Counted from the first letter of the stretch, positions 1 through 16,831 are shown. The stretch: 64,000 nt of DNA from Rhodococcus oryzae (GCF_005049235.1 NZ_SUMD01000012.1:1-64000); one strand, 5' to 3'. Numbers and translations: made by a program. Notes: generated from the letters alone by a model not told the origin.

Positions 1-95
1 GGCTACAAACTTCGGGATTGCCAGGCGCCTGACGTCCAACCTCGTGTCCCGCGCCTCTCGGCCGGGTCGGTGTCCGTGTCGCTCTGACTCGACAA

Positions 96-124
96 AAGTT
101 ACGCGAACAAGAACACAGCGTCAA
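96..124 (-). promoter_or_regulatory. Strong sigma70-type promoter reading leftward, downstream of tyrS (candidate rrn promoter)
   Basis: On the minus strand a TTGACG hexamer (119-124) is followed by exactly 17 nt and a TAACTT hexamer (96-101), close to the ideal housekeeping promoter. It lies past the tyrS stop and reads out of the window, so its gene is not visible. In fast-growing mycobacteria one rRNA operon (rrnB) lies directly downstream of tyrS, so an rRNA operon beyond the left edge is my inference. Nothing else in 1-245 looks coding. Confidence 0.6.
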
Positions 125-245
125 ATCCCCAGGTCAGCTGCGCGCGTCGCGGAACTCCCGCAGGTCGCGGGCCGCGCGCACCGCCCTGGGGGCGCGCATC
201 CATCGAATCACATCGATGTGACCCGCGCCACCCCTGACGATCGGC

Positions 246-1520
246 TCAGGAGGGCAGTACCTGGATGCCGGCGAAGTTCCGCTTTCCTCGACGGATGACC
301 AGCCACTGTCCGTGCAGGAGATCGGTGGCCTGCGGCTCCCACTCCTCGGCGCTGATGCGCTGGTTGTTCACCGAAGCACCGCCCTCCTTGATGGTGCGTC
401 GCGCAGCGCCCTTGCTCTCGCAGAGACCGCTGGTCACCAGCAGGTCGACGATGGTCGTCGCGTCGCCGGGCCGCACCTGTGCGACCGCTGCCTCGGTCAG
501 CGCCGCGGCGAGGGTCGACTCGTCCAGCTCGGAGAGCTCGGCCCTGCCGAACAACGCCTGGCTGGCGAGCTCGACGGCGGCGGTGTTGTGCTCGCCGTGG
601 ACCAGGGTCGTCATCTCTGCCGCGAGCCGGCGCTGCGCTGCACGGGCCTGCGGCCGCGCGAGCGTCTCCTGCTCGAGCTCGGCGAGCTCCTCCTGCGTGA
701 GGAAGGTGAACCAGCGGAGGTACCGGACGACGTCCGCGTCCGCGGTGTTCACGAAGTACTGGTACCAGGCGTAGGGACTGGTCATCTCCGGGTCGAGCCA
801 CAGGCTGCCGCCACCGGTCGACTTGCCGAACTTCTTGCCGTCGGCCGAGGTGACCAGCGGGACCGTGAGCGCGTGCACCGACTCCCCGTCCACCCGTCGA
901 TTGAGCTCGACGCCCGCGATGATGTTGCCCCACTGATCGGACCCGCCGACCTGGAGCGTGCAGCCGTACTCGCGACGGAGCTGCAGGTAGTCGTTCGCCT
1001 GCAGCAGCATGTAACTGAACTCGGTGTACGACATGCCGTCCGAGTCGAGCCTGCGCTTGACCGTGTCCCTGGCCAGCATGACGTTGACCGAGAAGTGCTT
1101 GCCGATATCGCGCAGGAAGTCGATGGCGGTCAGCTTGCCGGTCCAGTTCATGTTGTTCTCGATCACGGCTGCGCCGGGACCCTCGAACTCCACGAAGCGC
1201 TCGAGCTGGGCGCGGATACGGCCAGCCCACTCGGCGACGGTGTCGGCGGAGTTCATGGTGCGCTCCCCCACGTCGCGCGGATCGCCGATCAGTCCGGTCG
1301 CACCGCCTGCGAGCACGATCGGCCGGTGGCCGGCCATCTGGAATCGCTTCAGCGCCAGCAGCGGCACCAGGTGCCCGGCGTGCAGGCTTGGGCCGGTCGG
1401 GTCGAAGCCGGCATAGAGCGTGACCGGACCGGCATCGGCGTCGCGCCGCAGCGCGTCGAGATCCGTGGATTGCTGGATGAGGCCACGCCAGTGGAGTTCG
1501 TCGATGATGTTCACAGTCAC
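246..1520 (-). CDS. tyrS: Tyrosyl-tRNA synthetase
   Basis: TyrS attaches tyrosine to tRNA-Tyr in the cytoplasm. The 424-residue product has the family's usual length. The class I HIGH motif appears as HAGH at about residues 47-50, the KMSKS loop as KFGKS at about residue 233, and an S4-like RNA-binding domain closes the protein ([12 protein letters not shown] region). I chose the GTG at 1520 because it overlaps the upstream mpg stop in a GTGA tetranucleotide, suggesting translational coupling; a second GTG lies at 1514. The open frame continues further upstream but reads there as the wrong frame of mpg. The mpg-tyrS order matches M. tuberculosis Rv1688-Rv1689. Confidence 0.96.
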   Translation of the reverse strand: MTVNIIDELHWRGLIQQSTDLDALRRDADAGPVTLYAGFDPTGPSLHAGHLVPLLALKRFQMAGHRPIVLAGGATGLIGDPRDVGERTMNSADTVAEWAGRIRAQLERFVEFEGPGAAVIENNMNWTGKLTAIDFLRDIGKHFSVNVMLARDTVKRRLDSDGMSYTEFSYMLLQANDYLQLRREYGCTLQVGGSDQWGNIIAGVELNRRVDGESVHALTVPLVTSADGKKFGKSTGGGSLWLDPEMTSPYAWYQYFVNTADADVVRYLRWFTFLTQEELAELEQETLARPQARAAQRRLAAEMTTLVHGEHNTAAVELASQALFGRAELSELDESTLAAALTEAAVAQVRPGDATTIVDLLVTSGLCESKGAARRTIKEGGASVNNQRISAEEWEPQATDLLHGQWLVIRRGKRNFAGIQVLPS

Positions 1521-2143
1521 GTCCTCGATTCTCCCGCACCAGGGACGACGGACGCACGCGGGCTGCGGCGGTACGCGGAAACCGCTGACGAGGTGGGATC
1601 CCACAGTCGCCAGGGCCACTCGGCCGCCCGACTCACCCCGACGCGCGGCCCCTCCTCGTGATCGAGCAGCGGATCGAGCCGCAACCGGATCGGGGATCCG
1701 GCTGCGAAAAGATCGGTTCCGTTGTCCGCCAGGGTGATTCCGAGCGCCTGCCCGAGGTTGCCCGGACCTCGCGCCAGGTCGCGATCGCGCTTGTCCGGAC
1801 CGCGGCGCTGCCGCACGACGTCCTCGCCCTCGATCACCTCGGCCGCCCTGAGCAGGACCGCGCCCGCGGTGCCGACGCCGGCGCAGGAGACGTTCATGCA
1901 CAGATGGAGCCCGTGACTGAGGTAGACGTACAGCCGGCCCGCGGGCCCGAACATCACGGCATTGCGCTGAGTCGGCCCAGGATAGGAATGCGCGGCCGGA
2001 TCCGGCCACGGCCCCGCCGGGTCACTGCCGTACGCCTCCACCTCGACGACTCGCACCGTGACCCCGCCCGCGCTGAGTCGGGCCCCGAGCACCAGACGTG
2101 CCGCCGTGAGGGGATCCGCGGCGGCCAGCTCTCGCTCCGACAT
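1517..2143 (-). CDS. mpg: 3-methyladenine DNA glycosylase (AAG/MPG family)
   Basis: The protein matches the AAG/MPG family, which flips out and excises alkylated purines such as 3-methyladenine in base-excision repair. At 208 residues it has bacterial family length. Family blocks include [13 protein letters not shown] near residue 40, which carries the catalytic Glu, then [19 protein letters not shown] and [13 protein letters not shown]. The ATG at 2143 lies 7 nt from a CACAAT hexamer (2151-2156) that could be a -10 for a leaderless message. The stop overlaps the tyrS start, so the two form a short operon. The exporter operon diverges from it upstream. Confidence 0.93.
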   Translation of the reverse strand: MSERELAAADPLTAARLVLGARLSAGGVTVRVVEVEAYGSDPAGPWPDPAAHSYPGPTQRNAVMFGPAGRLYVYLSHGLHLCMNVSCAGVGTAGAVLLRAAEVIEGEDVVRQRRGPDKRDRDLARGPGNLGQALGITLADNGTDLFAAGSPIRLRLDPLLDHEEGPRVGVSRAAEWPWRLWDPTSSAVSAYRRSPRASVVPGAGESRT

Positions 2144-2181
2144 CTCGCCGATTGTGCCTCGAAGTCGTGCCCACCGGGGTG

Positions 2182-2243
2182 TTGACACCCACCCACCACG
2201 GGCAGAGAATTCATCCAAGGATGATTTCATCACACGATGAATT
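2182..2243 (+). promoter_or_regulatory. Promoter with two tandem palindromic operators before the ABC exporter-TetR operon
   Basis: A perfect -35 hexamer TTGACA (2182-2187) is followed by 17 nt and GAGAAT (2205-2210). Two palindromes of the form TTCATC-N4-GATGA sit in tandem: AATTCATC-CAAG-GATGATTT (2208-2227) and ATTTCATC-ACAC-GATGAATT (2224-2243). Their centres are 16 bp apart. The first covers the -10 and the expected start of transcription, and the second lies just before the ribosome binding site GAGG (2244-2247). This is how a repressor site is built. The TetR protein at 3745-4359 is the obvious candidate ligand. Confidence 0.72.
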
Positions 2244-2252
2244 GAGGCTTCG

Positions 2253-2996
2253 ATGCCCGGATCGACGACCCGCCCAGCGATCGAGATCTCCGATCTCGTC
2301 GTCCGGCGAGGCAGAAGCGAAGTGCTGCACGCGCTGAACCTGAGCGTCACAAGCGGATCCATCACGGGGCTGCTCGGACCATCAGGCTGCGGAAAGACGA
2401 CCCTGATGCGGGCGATCGTCGGGACGCAGATCGTCGAATCGGGCTCGGTCACCGTGCTCGGCGAACCCGCCGGATCGGCCTCGCTGCGCCGCCGGGTCGG
2501 GTACGTCACCCAGTCCCCCACCGTCTACCTCGACCTCTCGGTCCGCGACAACGTCCGGTACTTCGCCGCCCTGTACGGCCGCCCGGCGGCCGCCGCGGCC
2601 GAGGCCATCGACGCGGTGGCGCTCGGCGGCTACTCCGACCAACAGGCCGGACAGCTCTCCGGCGGCCAGCGCGCCCGCGTGTCCCTGGCCTGCGCCCTGG
2701 TCGGGAACCCCGAGCTGTTGATCCTGGACGAGCCGACCGTAGGGCTCGATCCGGTGCTGCGCGCCGACCTGTGGGATCAGTTCGCCGACCTGGCGGCCGC
2801 GGGCACCACGCTGCTCGTCTCCAGCCACGTGATGGACGAGGCCGAGCACTGCCCGGAGCTGCTGCTCATGCGCGAGGGCAGCCTGATCGCCCAGCTCAGC
2901 CCCGACGAACTGCGCACCGAGACCGGGCAATCGAGCCTCGAGCACGCCTTCCTCACCCTGATCCGCACCCGCACCGTAGGAGCGCAGCAGTCATGA
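2253..2996 (+). CDS. ABC-2 type exporter, ATP-binding protein
   Basis: This 247-residue ATPase powers an ABC-2 type export system. It has Walker [10 protein letters not shown] near residue 42, the signature [12 protein letters not shown] near 135, Walker [14 protein letters not shown] near 158 and the switch His in [12 protein letters not shown]. This is the drug- or lipid-exporter type, like DrrA or NodI. A GAGG ribosome binding site lies 5 nt before the ATG. The stop overlaps the permease start in ATGA. The order ATPase-permease-TetR matches M. tuberculosis Rv1687c-Rv1685c, whose substrate I do not know. Confidence 0.92.
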   Translation: MPGSTTRPAIEISDLVVRRGRSEVLHALNLSVTSGSITGLLGPSGCGKTTLMRAIVGTQIVESGSVTVLGEPAGSASLRRRVGYVTQSPTVYLDLSVRDNVRYFAALYGRPAAAAAEAIDAVALGGYSDQQAGQLSGGQRARVSLACALVGNPELLILDEPTVGLDPVLRADLWDQFADLAAAGTTLLVSSHVMDEAEHCPELLLMREGSLIAQLSPDELRTETGQSSLEHAFLTLIRTRTVGAQQS

Positions 2997-3748
2997 ACGC
3001 GCGGATATATACCGCCAGCACCGGACGGATCCTCCGCCAGCTCCGCGCCGATCACCGAACGGTCGCGATGATCCTGCTGGTCCCCGCGCTGCTGATGACG
3101 CTGCTCTACTTCCTGTACGTGAACGTGCCGACGCCACCCGGCCAGGAGCCGCTGTTCGACCGGATCGCGGTCACCATGCTCGGGATCCTTCCGTTCGTGG
3201 TGATGTTCCTGGTCACCTCGATCGCGATGCAGCGCGAACGGAGCTCGGGCACCCTCGAACGACTCCTCACCACGCCGATGTCCAAGCTGGACCTGCTCGG
3301 CGGTTACGGCACCGCGTTCTCGCTCGCCGCCGCGGCGCAGGCGATCGTCGCCTGCCTGGTGACGTTCGGGCTGCTCGGCCTGACCACCTCGGGCAGCGTC
3401 GGGTTGGTGGTGCTGATCGCGGTGCTCGACGCGACGCTCGGCGTCGCGCTCGGTCTGCTCTGCAGCGCCTTCGCCCGGACCGAGTTCCAGGCTGTCCAGT
3501 TCATGCCGGTGATCGTGATCCCGCAGCTGTTCCTGTGCGGCCTGTTGGTGCCCCGCGACCAGTTGCCGCAGTGGCTGGAATGGATCTCGAACGTGATGCC
3601 TCTGAGCTACGCCGTCGAGGCCCTGCAGCAGGTCGCGCGGTACCCCGGCAGCACCGCGGTGATGTGGCGCGACCTCGGCGTTGTCGCCGGCTTCGCGGTC
3701 GTGGCGCTGTGCCTCGCCGCGGCGACGCTGCGCAGGCGAACGCCATGA
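2993..3748 (+). CDS. ABC-2 type exporter, permease protein
   Basis: The 251-residue membrane protein is the transport channel partner of the preceding ATPase. About six hydrophobic segments can be read, starting with VAMILLVPALLMTLLYFLYV near residue 24 and ending with AGFAVVALCLAAATL near the C-terminus. The block RERSSGTLERLLTTPMSKL between the second and third segments is the usual cytoplasmic loop of ABC-2 permeases. The start overlaps the ATPase stop by 4 nt and the stop overlaps the TetR start by 4 nt, so all three genes should be made from one message. The substrate cannot be told from sequence. Confidence 0.9.
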   Translation: MNARIYTASTGRILRQLRADHRTVAMILLVPALLMTLLYFLYVNVPTPPGQEPLFDRIAVTMLGILPFVVMFLVTSIAMQRERSSGTLERLLTTPMSKLDLLGGYGTAFSLAAAAQAIVACLVTFGLLGLTTSGSVGLVVLIAVLDATLGVALGLLCSAFARTEFQAVQFMPVIVIPQLFLCGLLVPRDQLPQWLEWISNVMPLSYAVEALQQVARYPGSTAVMWRDLGVVAGFAVVALCLAAATLRRRTP

Positions 3749-4359
3749 CCTCTCGCGGTCCCACCGAGGCCGCGGCGCGGTCCGGACGCAGGCCCGGCAA
3801 CCCGGACACCAAGGAGCTCATCCTCACCGCTGCCCGGAATCAGTTCGCAGACAGCGGTTTCGAGAGGACCTCGGTGCGTTCGATCGCCGCGGAGGCAGGT
3901 GTCGACTCGGCGCTGGTGCATCACTACTTCGGCACCAAGCGCGCGCTGTTCCTCGCCGCTGTCGACATGCCGGTCGATCCCCAGGTGATCCTGGGCGCGG
4001 TGCTCGACGCCCCGATCGAGGAGATCGGCGAGCTGCTGCTGCGCGGCGTCCTCGGGGTCTGGGAGTCGCCGCAGGGCACCGCCGTGCTGGCCGCCTTCCG
4101 CGCCGCGATCTCCGGCGAGTCGACCGGGCTGGTGAGCAACTTCCTCACCGAGGTGATCCTGCGCGAGCTCGTCGGGCGGTTCGACGACCCACCGGGAAGC
4201 AGCCCGCTTCGGGCCACCCTGGTCGCATCGCAACTGTCCGGGCTGCTGATCACCCGGTACCTGCTCCGGCTCGAACCGATCGCCTCGCTGTCCGTCGACG
4301 AGGTCGTCGTCCTGATCGGACCGACGGTGCAGCGCTACCTGACCGGAGCGGTTGGCTGA
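3745..4359 (+). CDS. TetR family repressor, probable regulator of the exporter operon
   Basis: The 204-residue protein has a TetR N-terminal helix-turn-helix at about residues 18-65 (AARNQFADSGFERTSVRSIA, then SALVHHYFGTKRALF) and a C-terminal ligand domain of the DUF1956-like kind used by drug-responsive regulators. The start overlaps the permease stop in ATGA, so repressor and exporter are co-translated. With the two operators before the first gene this predicts autoregulation that is lifted when the exported compound binds. The ligand is unknown. The gene converges with the Trm112-like gene with one base between them, leaving no room for a terminator. Confidence 0.9.
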   Translation: MTSRGPTEAAARSGRRPGNPDTKELILTAARNQFADSGFERTSVRSIAAEAGVDSALVHHYFGTKRALFLAAVDMPVDPQVILGAVLDAPIEEIGELLLRGVLGVWESPQGTAVLAAFRAAISGESTGLVSNFLTEVILRELVGRFDDPPGSSPLRATLVASQLSGLLITRYLLRLEPIASLSVDEVVVLIGPTVQRYLTGAVG

Positions 4360-4360
4360 T

Positions 4361-4579
4361 CTAGTCGGCTGCCGGCCCCGAGGCACGCGCGAGCAGCGCC
4401 TCGTGCTCGTCCTCGCCCACGATCCGCGCCTCGTCCACCAGCAGGACCGGGATGCCGTCCTCGATGGGGTACGCGCGGTGCAGCCGAGGGTTGTAGAGCA
4501 GCTCGTCGTCGACGAGCAGCAGGGGACCCTTGTCCTGCGGGCAGGCCAGGATGCTCAGCAGGGTGGGATCAAGCGCCAC
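4361..4579 (-). CDS. Trm112/UPF0434-like small protein lacking its zinc cysteines
   Basis: This 72-residue protein matches the Trm112-like (UPF0434) family. In other organisms members support methyltransferases; the actinobacterial role is not established. The family pattern LLSILACPQDKGPLLLVDDE near residues 7-26 and YPIEDGIPVLLVDEAR near 37-52 is clear. The usual second cysteine of the CPxC pair is Asp here and the downstream Cys is also missing, so only one Cys remains and zinc binding is unlikely. It corresponds to Rv1684 by position. The start is GTG behind an AGAGGACC ribosome binding site. Confidence 0.85.
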   Translation of the reverse strand: MALDPTLLSILACPQDKGPLLLVDDELLYNPRLHRAYPIEDGIPVLLVDEARIVGEDEHEALLARASGPAAD

Positions 4580-4648
4580 GGAAAGGTCCTCTCGAGCGTG
4601 CGAAGGGCGGGATCGGCAACAACCGATGTCGTCGGTAACGCTACCCGG

Positions 4649-7624
4649 CTATCCGGTCAGTGCCCGACTCCCCTGCTCCTTCAGTTCCGCGATCACCGCC
4701 CGGGTCAGGCGCCGATAGCCGTCCTTCTCCGGGTCGTAGTACCACGAGCGCACACCGGGCTTGGGCAGTCCGGCCGCCTTGAGGGCGCTGCGCCTGGGCC
4801 GGTACGAATTGCTGATCGCGATCTCCGGGACGACGTGGATCAGGTCCGGGCGCTGCGAGGGGTCGAGGTCGGCGAGGGCATCCGCCAGATCGACTGCACT
4901 GAGGGAACTGTCGGGGAGCAGCGTCAGCGCGGCCACCGCCAGCTCCTCGTCCCCGACGGCGACCCCGTAGGCAACCGCGTTGTCCACCCGCTCGATCCCG
5001 CCGAGGGCGTCGACGATCGGTTGCCCGAACACCGGTCCGCGCTTGGCCCGGACCACGGCGTCCTTCTCGTCCATCATCCAGAAGTCGCCGTCGGCGTCCA
5101 TGGTGAACAGGTGCTCGGTCGGCACCCAGGCGTCGCCGGCACCGAACACCCCGCGCATGGCGCCGCTGATCGCCTCGTTGTGGGTCGCGTGACCGAGCAG
5201 CAGCCCGACCTCCCCGACCCCGCACTCACGAACCAGACCCTGCTCGTCGACCAGGTACTCGCCACGGATCGGGTCGTATGCGGCGATCCGGACCGGGGTG
5301 CTGCCGGGCAGCGGGCGTCCCTTCGAGCCCGGCTTGGCACCCGAGACGTTCGCGAGGACCACCGCGCCCTCGGTGGAGGCATAGAACTCGAGCACCTGTG
5401 CCGGCTCGAATCGCTCCATCGTCCGCAACCACAGGCCGCGCGGCATGCCCGAACCGATGAACAGCCGGATCGGGTGCCCGGGGCCGATGGGCAGGTCCTC
5501 GCAGTTCACCAGCTCACGCATCATCGTCCACGTGTAGGCGACCACGGTCACGCCGTAGCGGTGCACCTCGGCGGCGAACTGCGCCGGATCGAGGCCGCGG
5601 GTGAGCGCGATCCTCGATCCACCGGCGATCGCGCCGCCGAGCGTGGCCAGGAGGACGGACGAATGGTAAAGCGGAGCAATCGAATACACCGTGTCGCCGC
5701 GGCCCAGATTCGCCGCGGTCGCGGTACCGAAGGCGGACAGCGCCCAGCGGTGATTGGTGATGTGCTTCGCCTCGAGATGGCCGCCGGACCGGCTCAACAA
5801 CACGAAGGCGAGCTCCTGTGCGCGTCCGGGATTCGGTCGGTACCACGCGGGCAACTTCACCTTCGACGGGTCGATCTTCTCGAGATCGATGGTGGCCGAG
5901 TCCGGTTCGGTGTCCAGGACACGCGACTCACCGCCGCCGAGGACCAGCACGTCGACCCCGAGCGAGGTGGCGGAGCGCAGGTTGTCCGGGTCCGTGATGA
6001 TCGTCTGGACCCCGCCGAGGCGCACCGACGCGGACAGGTCGGCGGTCGGCGGCAGCATGACGACGACGGCGCCGATCCGCGACAGCGCCGCGATCGCAAT
6101 GAGCGCGCTCGGTCTGGTCTCCATGAGCACGCCGATGCGCTCCGCGGGACGGACACCCGTCGAGATCAGCCCCCGCACCACGTTGTCGATCCGGGTGTTG
6201 ACGGCCTCGTTGGTGTACACCCGATCGTCGAACAGGAAGCACTCACCCTTGGGCGACTTGGCTCCCGCCTCGGCCAGCAGCTTGCCGAGCGAGATCGTGG
6301 TGTGCGGCTGGATCTGTCCGAGCCGGGCCAGCCGGGGCAGCACCCGGATTGCCTCGGCGGACAACTCCCTCGTCCCGCGCATCGTGTGCGAGGTGATGTC
6401 CAGAACGCCCCTGGTGATCCCGACACCCACCTCGGCGATGGACGCCCCGGTGTGCAGGATCCGGTCACTCACCGAGACCCCGGTCTCCGTCGCCGGCTGA
6501 TCCTCGTAGGTCATCTCGTCGACAGTCTCCGGGCGCGGGCCGAGCCCCTCCCGCCAGCGCACCCATTCGCCTGCCGTCGGCCAGGTCTGGGTGGCCGCGG
6601 CGGACCCGACGACGAGCCCGAAGTGACCTGCACGCAAGGTGGATTCGAAGACCTCGGCGCGCGGCGCCGCCTTCCGGATGCCACGCACCGCCACCGGCTG
6701 GCCGATGTCGTCGACCTCACCGACGAAGGCCAGGATCGGGCAACTCAGCTCCGCAAGGGTGACGAGCCGCTCCTGGATCACGAAGCCACCGGACATCATC
6801 CGGTTGTGCACGATGAACTGCTTGAGCAGTTCCGCGACGGCGGGGCCCGACCAGGCGACCCATCCCTCCGTGGCCAGGAAGCGCCGCTGCTGCTCGCGCG
6901 GCAGCAGGGCCTCCCGGTCGTGCAGCTGACGCAGGAAGTCGAGCCGGGACTTCGCGGTCTTGACGGGGTCGAGCAGCTGAAAGCCCGTGCGCGCCATCCA
7001 TCCCGCGATCGAGAGCCGGGTGAACACGTGATCGGCGAGGAAGTCGGCTGCCCTGGTCGCGACGCCCTCGGGGATGCCGAGCGGGAGCGCCGCGAGCGTG
7101 TCGACGGGTGCCCCGAAGGTGATCACGCTGGCCAGGTTCTTGCACCGCCGGTAGGCCGCAGCCTGGTAGCAGAACATTCCACCCTGGGAGTATCCGGCGA
7201 GGTGCACGTCCCGGCCGGTGTGCTCGTGCACCCGGTCGATGATGTCGCTGATGGCGACGACGTGGTCGGCGAGTGTGCGGTTCCAGCCGCCGTCCTCACT
7301 GTCCGGCGACCCGAAATCGACCACCCACGGGTCGAGACCCATTGCGTGCAGGACACCGACCGCGCCCTGATCCTGTGCGACGTCGTACACGTCCGCCGAC
7401 ATCATCATCGGCGGCACGAGCACGATCGGCGGCCGCGAGCCGTCGGTGGCCTCGTCCGCGAAGTACCGGCGCAGCCGGAACATCGGCTCCCGCTCGACCA
7501 CCCGGAACTGCGAGGGACGGGCTTCCGTCTCCAGGCCACCCAGCCGAATCACCTCGAGGCCGTTCTGAGCGGTGGCCACGACACGACGCACCGAGCCGTT
7601 CAGAACCTCTGGATACCAACTCAC
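4649..7624 (-). CDS. Fused alpha/beta-hydrolase (lipase-like) and long-chain acyl-CoA synthetase-like protein
   Basis: The 991-residue protein joins two lipid enzymes and corresponds to M. tuberculosis Rv1683, described as a bifunctional lipase and acyl-CoA synthase linked to storage triacylglycerol. Residues about 40-370 form an alpha/beta-hydrolase of the polyhydroxyalkanoate-synthase type, with the nucleophile elbow GYSQGG at 144-149. From about 450 onward is an AMP-binding domain, with FYASTEGAVVLANV as the adenine-binding motif. Its phosphate-binding loop reads LLSRSGGHLEAK instead of the usual TSGTTGxPK, so adenylation activity could be weakened or altered. The GTG start follows a GGGGGGACG ribosome binding site. 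The 1101-residue antisense frame over it is a shadow. Confidence 0.9.
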   Translation of the reverse strand: MSWYPEVLNGSVRRVVATAQNGLEVIRLGGLETEARPSQFRVVEREPMFRLRRYFADEATDGSRPPIVLVPPMMMSADVYDVAQDQGAVGVLHAMGLDPWVVDFGSPDSEDGGWNRTLADHVVAISDIIDRVHEHTGRDVHLAGYSQGGMFCYQAAAYRRCKNLASVITFGAPVDTLAALPLGIPEGVATRAADFLADHVFTRLSIAGWMARTGFQLLDPVKTAKSRLDFLRQLHDREALLPREQQRRFLATEGWVAWSGPAVAELLKQFIVHNRMMSGGFVIQERLVTLAELSCPILAFVGEVDDIGQPVAVRGIRKAAPRAEVFESTLRAGHFGLVVGSAAATQTWPTAGEWVRWREGLGPRPETVDEMTYEDQPATETGVSVSDRILHTGASIAEVGVGITRGVLDITSHTMRGTRELSAEAIRVLPRLARLGQIQPHTTISLGKLLAEAGAKSPKGECFLFDDRVYTNEAVNTRIDNVVRGLISTGVRPAERIGVLMETRPSALIAIAALSRIGAVVVMLPPTADLSASVRLGGVQTIITDPDNLRSATSLGVDVLVLGGGESRVLDTEPDSATIDLEKIDPSKVKLPAWYRPNPGRAQELAFVLLSRSGGHLEAKHITNHRWALSAFGTATAANLGRGDTVYSIAPLYHSSVLLATLGGAIAGGSRIALTRGLDPAQFAAEVHRYGVTVVAYTWTMMRELVNCEDLPIGPGHPIRLFIGSGMPRGLWLRTMERFEPAQVLEFYASTEGAVVLANVSGAKPGSKGRPLPGSTPVRIAAYDPIRGEYLVDEQGLVRECGVGEVGLLLGHATHNEAISGAMRGVFGAGDAWVPTEHLFTMDADGDFWMMDEKDAVVRAKRGPVFGQPIVDALGGIERVDNAVAYGVAVGDEELAVAALTLLPDSSLSAVDLADALADLDPSQRPDLIHVVPEIAISNSYRPRRSALKAAGLPKPGVRSWYYDPEKDGYRRLTRAVIAELKEQGSRALTG

Positions 7625-7652
7625 TTCTGCGTCCCCCCAAGGGATGATCGAT

Positions 7653-7673
7653 GGTGACTCAGATCACACTATA
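7653..7673 (-). promoter_or_regulatory. Promoter with CRP-type palindrome for the lipase/acyl-CoA synthetase gene
   Basis: Minus-strand TATAGT (7668-7673) is a good -10 hexamer for the gene starting at 7624. Directly downstream lies GGTGA-CTCAGA-TCACA (7653-7668), one base off the CRP/GlxR consensus TGTGA-N6-TCACA. The box overlaps the -10 and the expected transcription start, where binding would repress. I could not find a good -35. A cAMP-dependent regulator acting on a lipid-storage gene would make sense but is inferred. Confidence 0.5.
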
Positions 7674-7727
7674 TTCCCCGCGCGCAGCCGGTGAACGCAC
7701 CCCGCCGCACGCTCTCCTCGGGATGAC

Positions 7728-10357
<2,630 letters not shown>

Positions 10358-10426
10358 GGTCTTTGTGCTCCTTCAGGTTGTAACTCTTCACAGATCTTCA
10401 GTTGTCAGCCGGCGGATTCGTATCCG

Positions 10427-13069
<2,643 letters not shown>

Positions 13070-13073
<4 letters not shown>

Positions 13074-13977
13074 TGCCCTTCCTTGTTCGTATGGGTGACC
13101 ATGGTGCCGATGCCCTCGCCGGTGAGCAGTTCCAGGAGCACCGAGTGCGCGACCCGGCCGTCGATCACGTGCGCGGACGACACCCCGCCGTGCACCGCCC
13201 GCAGGCAGGCCTCCATCTTGGGGACCATCCCCGCGTCGAGCGTCGGCAACAGCAGTTCCAGTGCGGCCGAGTCGATCTCGCTGGCGAGGGAGGAGCGGTC
13301 CGGCCAGTCGGTGTAGAGGCCCTCGACGTCGGTGAGCATCACCAGCTTCTCCGCGCCGATCGCCTCGGCCAGCGCCGCGGCAGCGGTGTCGGCGTTGATG
13401 TTGTGCACGACCCCGTCCGCGTCGGGAGCGATCGTGGAGACCACCGGGATCCGGCCGGCCTCGATCAGGTCGAGCACCGCGTCCGGGTTGACCGTGGTGA
13501 CATCGCCGACGAGCCCGATGTCGGTGGCCACCCCGTCGACCTGGACCGTGCGCCTGGTCGCGGTGAACAGGTGCGCGTCCTCGCCCGAGATCCCGACCGC
13601 GTACGGGCCGTGGCTGTTGATCAGGCCGACGAGCTCGCGCCCCACCTGGCCGAACAGCACCATCCGGACCACGTCCATCACCTCGGGGGTGGTGACCCGG
13701 AAGCCCCCGCGGAACTCGCCCTCCATGCCGAGACGCTTGAGCATGGCGTTGATCTGCGGGCCGCCGCCGTGCACCACGACGGGGTGGATGCCGACGGTGC
13801 GCAGGAACGCCATGTCCGCGGCGAAGGCCCGCTTGAGGTCGTCGTCAATCATCGCGTTGCCGCCGTACTTGACCACCACGATCTTGCCGTGGAACCGCTC
13901 CAGCCAGGGCAGCGCCTCCGCGAGGACGTGCGCCTTCTCGGTGGCCGTGATGTGCTCGATGCTGTCGATGCGCCCGG

Positions 13978-13981
<4 letters not shown>
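13070..13981 (-). CDS. argB: Acetylglutamate kinase
   Basis: ArgB phosphorylates N-acetylglutamate, the usual control point for arginine feedback inhibition. The 303-residue protein has [12 protein letters not shown] near residue 35, [13 protein letters not shown] near 72 and [15 protein letters not shown] near 194. The N-terminal extension [19 protein letters not shown] is the helix that forms the arginine-sensitive hexamer in other bacteria, so arginine inhibition is likely. The ATG overlaps the argJ stop in ATGA. Confidence 0.97.
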
Positions 13982-16323
<2,342 letters not shown>

Positions 16324-16342
16324 GCCAGGTCGCGGGCGGCCG

Positions 16343-16831
16343 TCAGACGACGAAGGCAACCCAGTAGAAGACCCAGCAGGACACCGCGGTCAGGGCCATG
16401 TCGATCGCGGCGATCCGGGCCCATCGCCGGTGCCACGCACTGTGCGCCCCTGGCTGCGGCGACCTGCCGAAGTTCCGCATCGCCCGAACGATCACCACCG
16501 GCCACAGCAGGACCGAGAAGACCGCGAAGACCAGGTGGACGGCCAGCACCGACCACACCAGGCTCGACGCCGAGCCGCCGACAGCACCCGCCGACCGTTC
16601 CTCCCACCCGTTGAAGCGCACGTCCAACTCGAAGAGGACGACGGCCACGAGCAGCGCGACGCCGAGCGCCAGTTGCACCGACCTGTGCAACCGAAAACGC
16701 CTGCCGACCCTGACCTGATAGACGCTCCAGCCGAGGACCGCCACCACCAGCGCCATCAACAGCACCATCATGTCCATGGCCGAGGAGGCCCTCGTGCCGA
16801 GGAAGCCGTCGATCCCACTGAACTCGTTCAT
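16343..16831 (-). CDS. DUF420-like integral membrane protein
   Basis: The 162-residue protein resembles the DUF420 family, some members of which (CtaM) help assemble cytochrome oxidase. The N-terminal block DGFLGTRASSAMDMMVLLMA near residue 7 is typical, followed by four further hydrophobic stretches and histidines in LAVHLVFAVFSVLLW and PGAHSAWHRRWARIA that could bind metal or heme. I chose the ATG at 16831 by family resemblance; an upstream ATG at 16870 would add 13 residues. It is transcribed toward argC and separated from it by the ARG box region. Confidence 0.72.
   Translation of the reverse strand: MNEFSGIDGFLGTRASSAMDMMVLLMALVVAVLGWSVYQVRVGRRFRLHRSVQLALGVALLVAVVLFELDVRFNGWEERSAGAVGGSASSLVWSVLAVHLVFAVFSVLLWPVVIVRAMRNFGRSPQPGAHSAWHRRWARIAAIDMALTAVSCWVFYWVAFVV

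Noticed and set aside
1521-2009. Extension of the tyrS frame to a 587-residue protein
   Set aside because: The extra N-terminus is the wrong frame of mpg; homology and the GTGA overlap set the start at 1520.
4352-7657. A 1101-residue open frame on the plus strand across the lipase/acyl-CoA synthetase gene
   Set aside because: It is a high-GC antisense shadow: its Arg/His/Asp/Gly-rich composition resembles no protein, and the minus-strand gene is clearly conserved.
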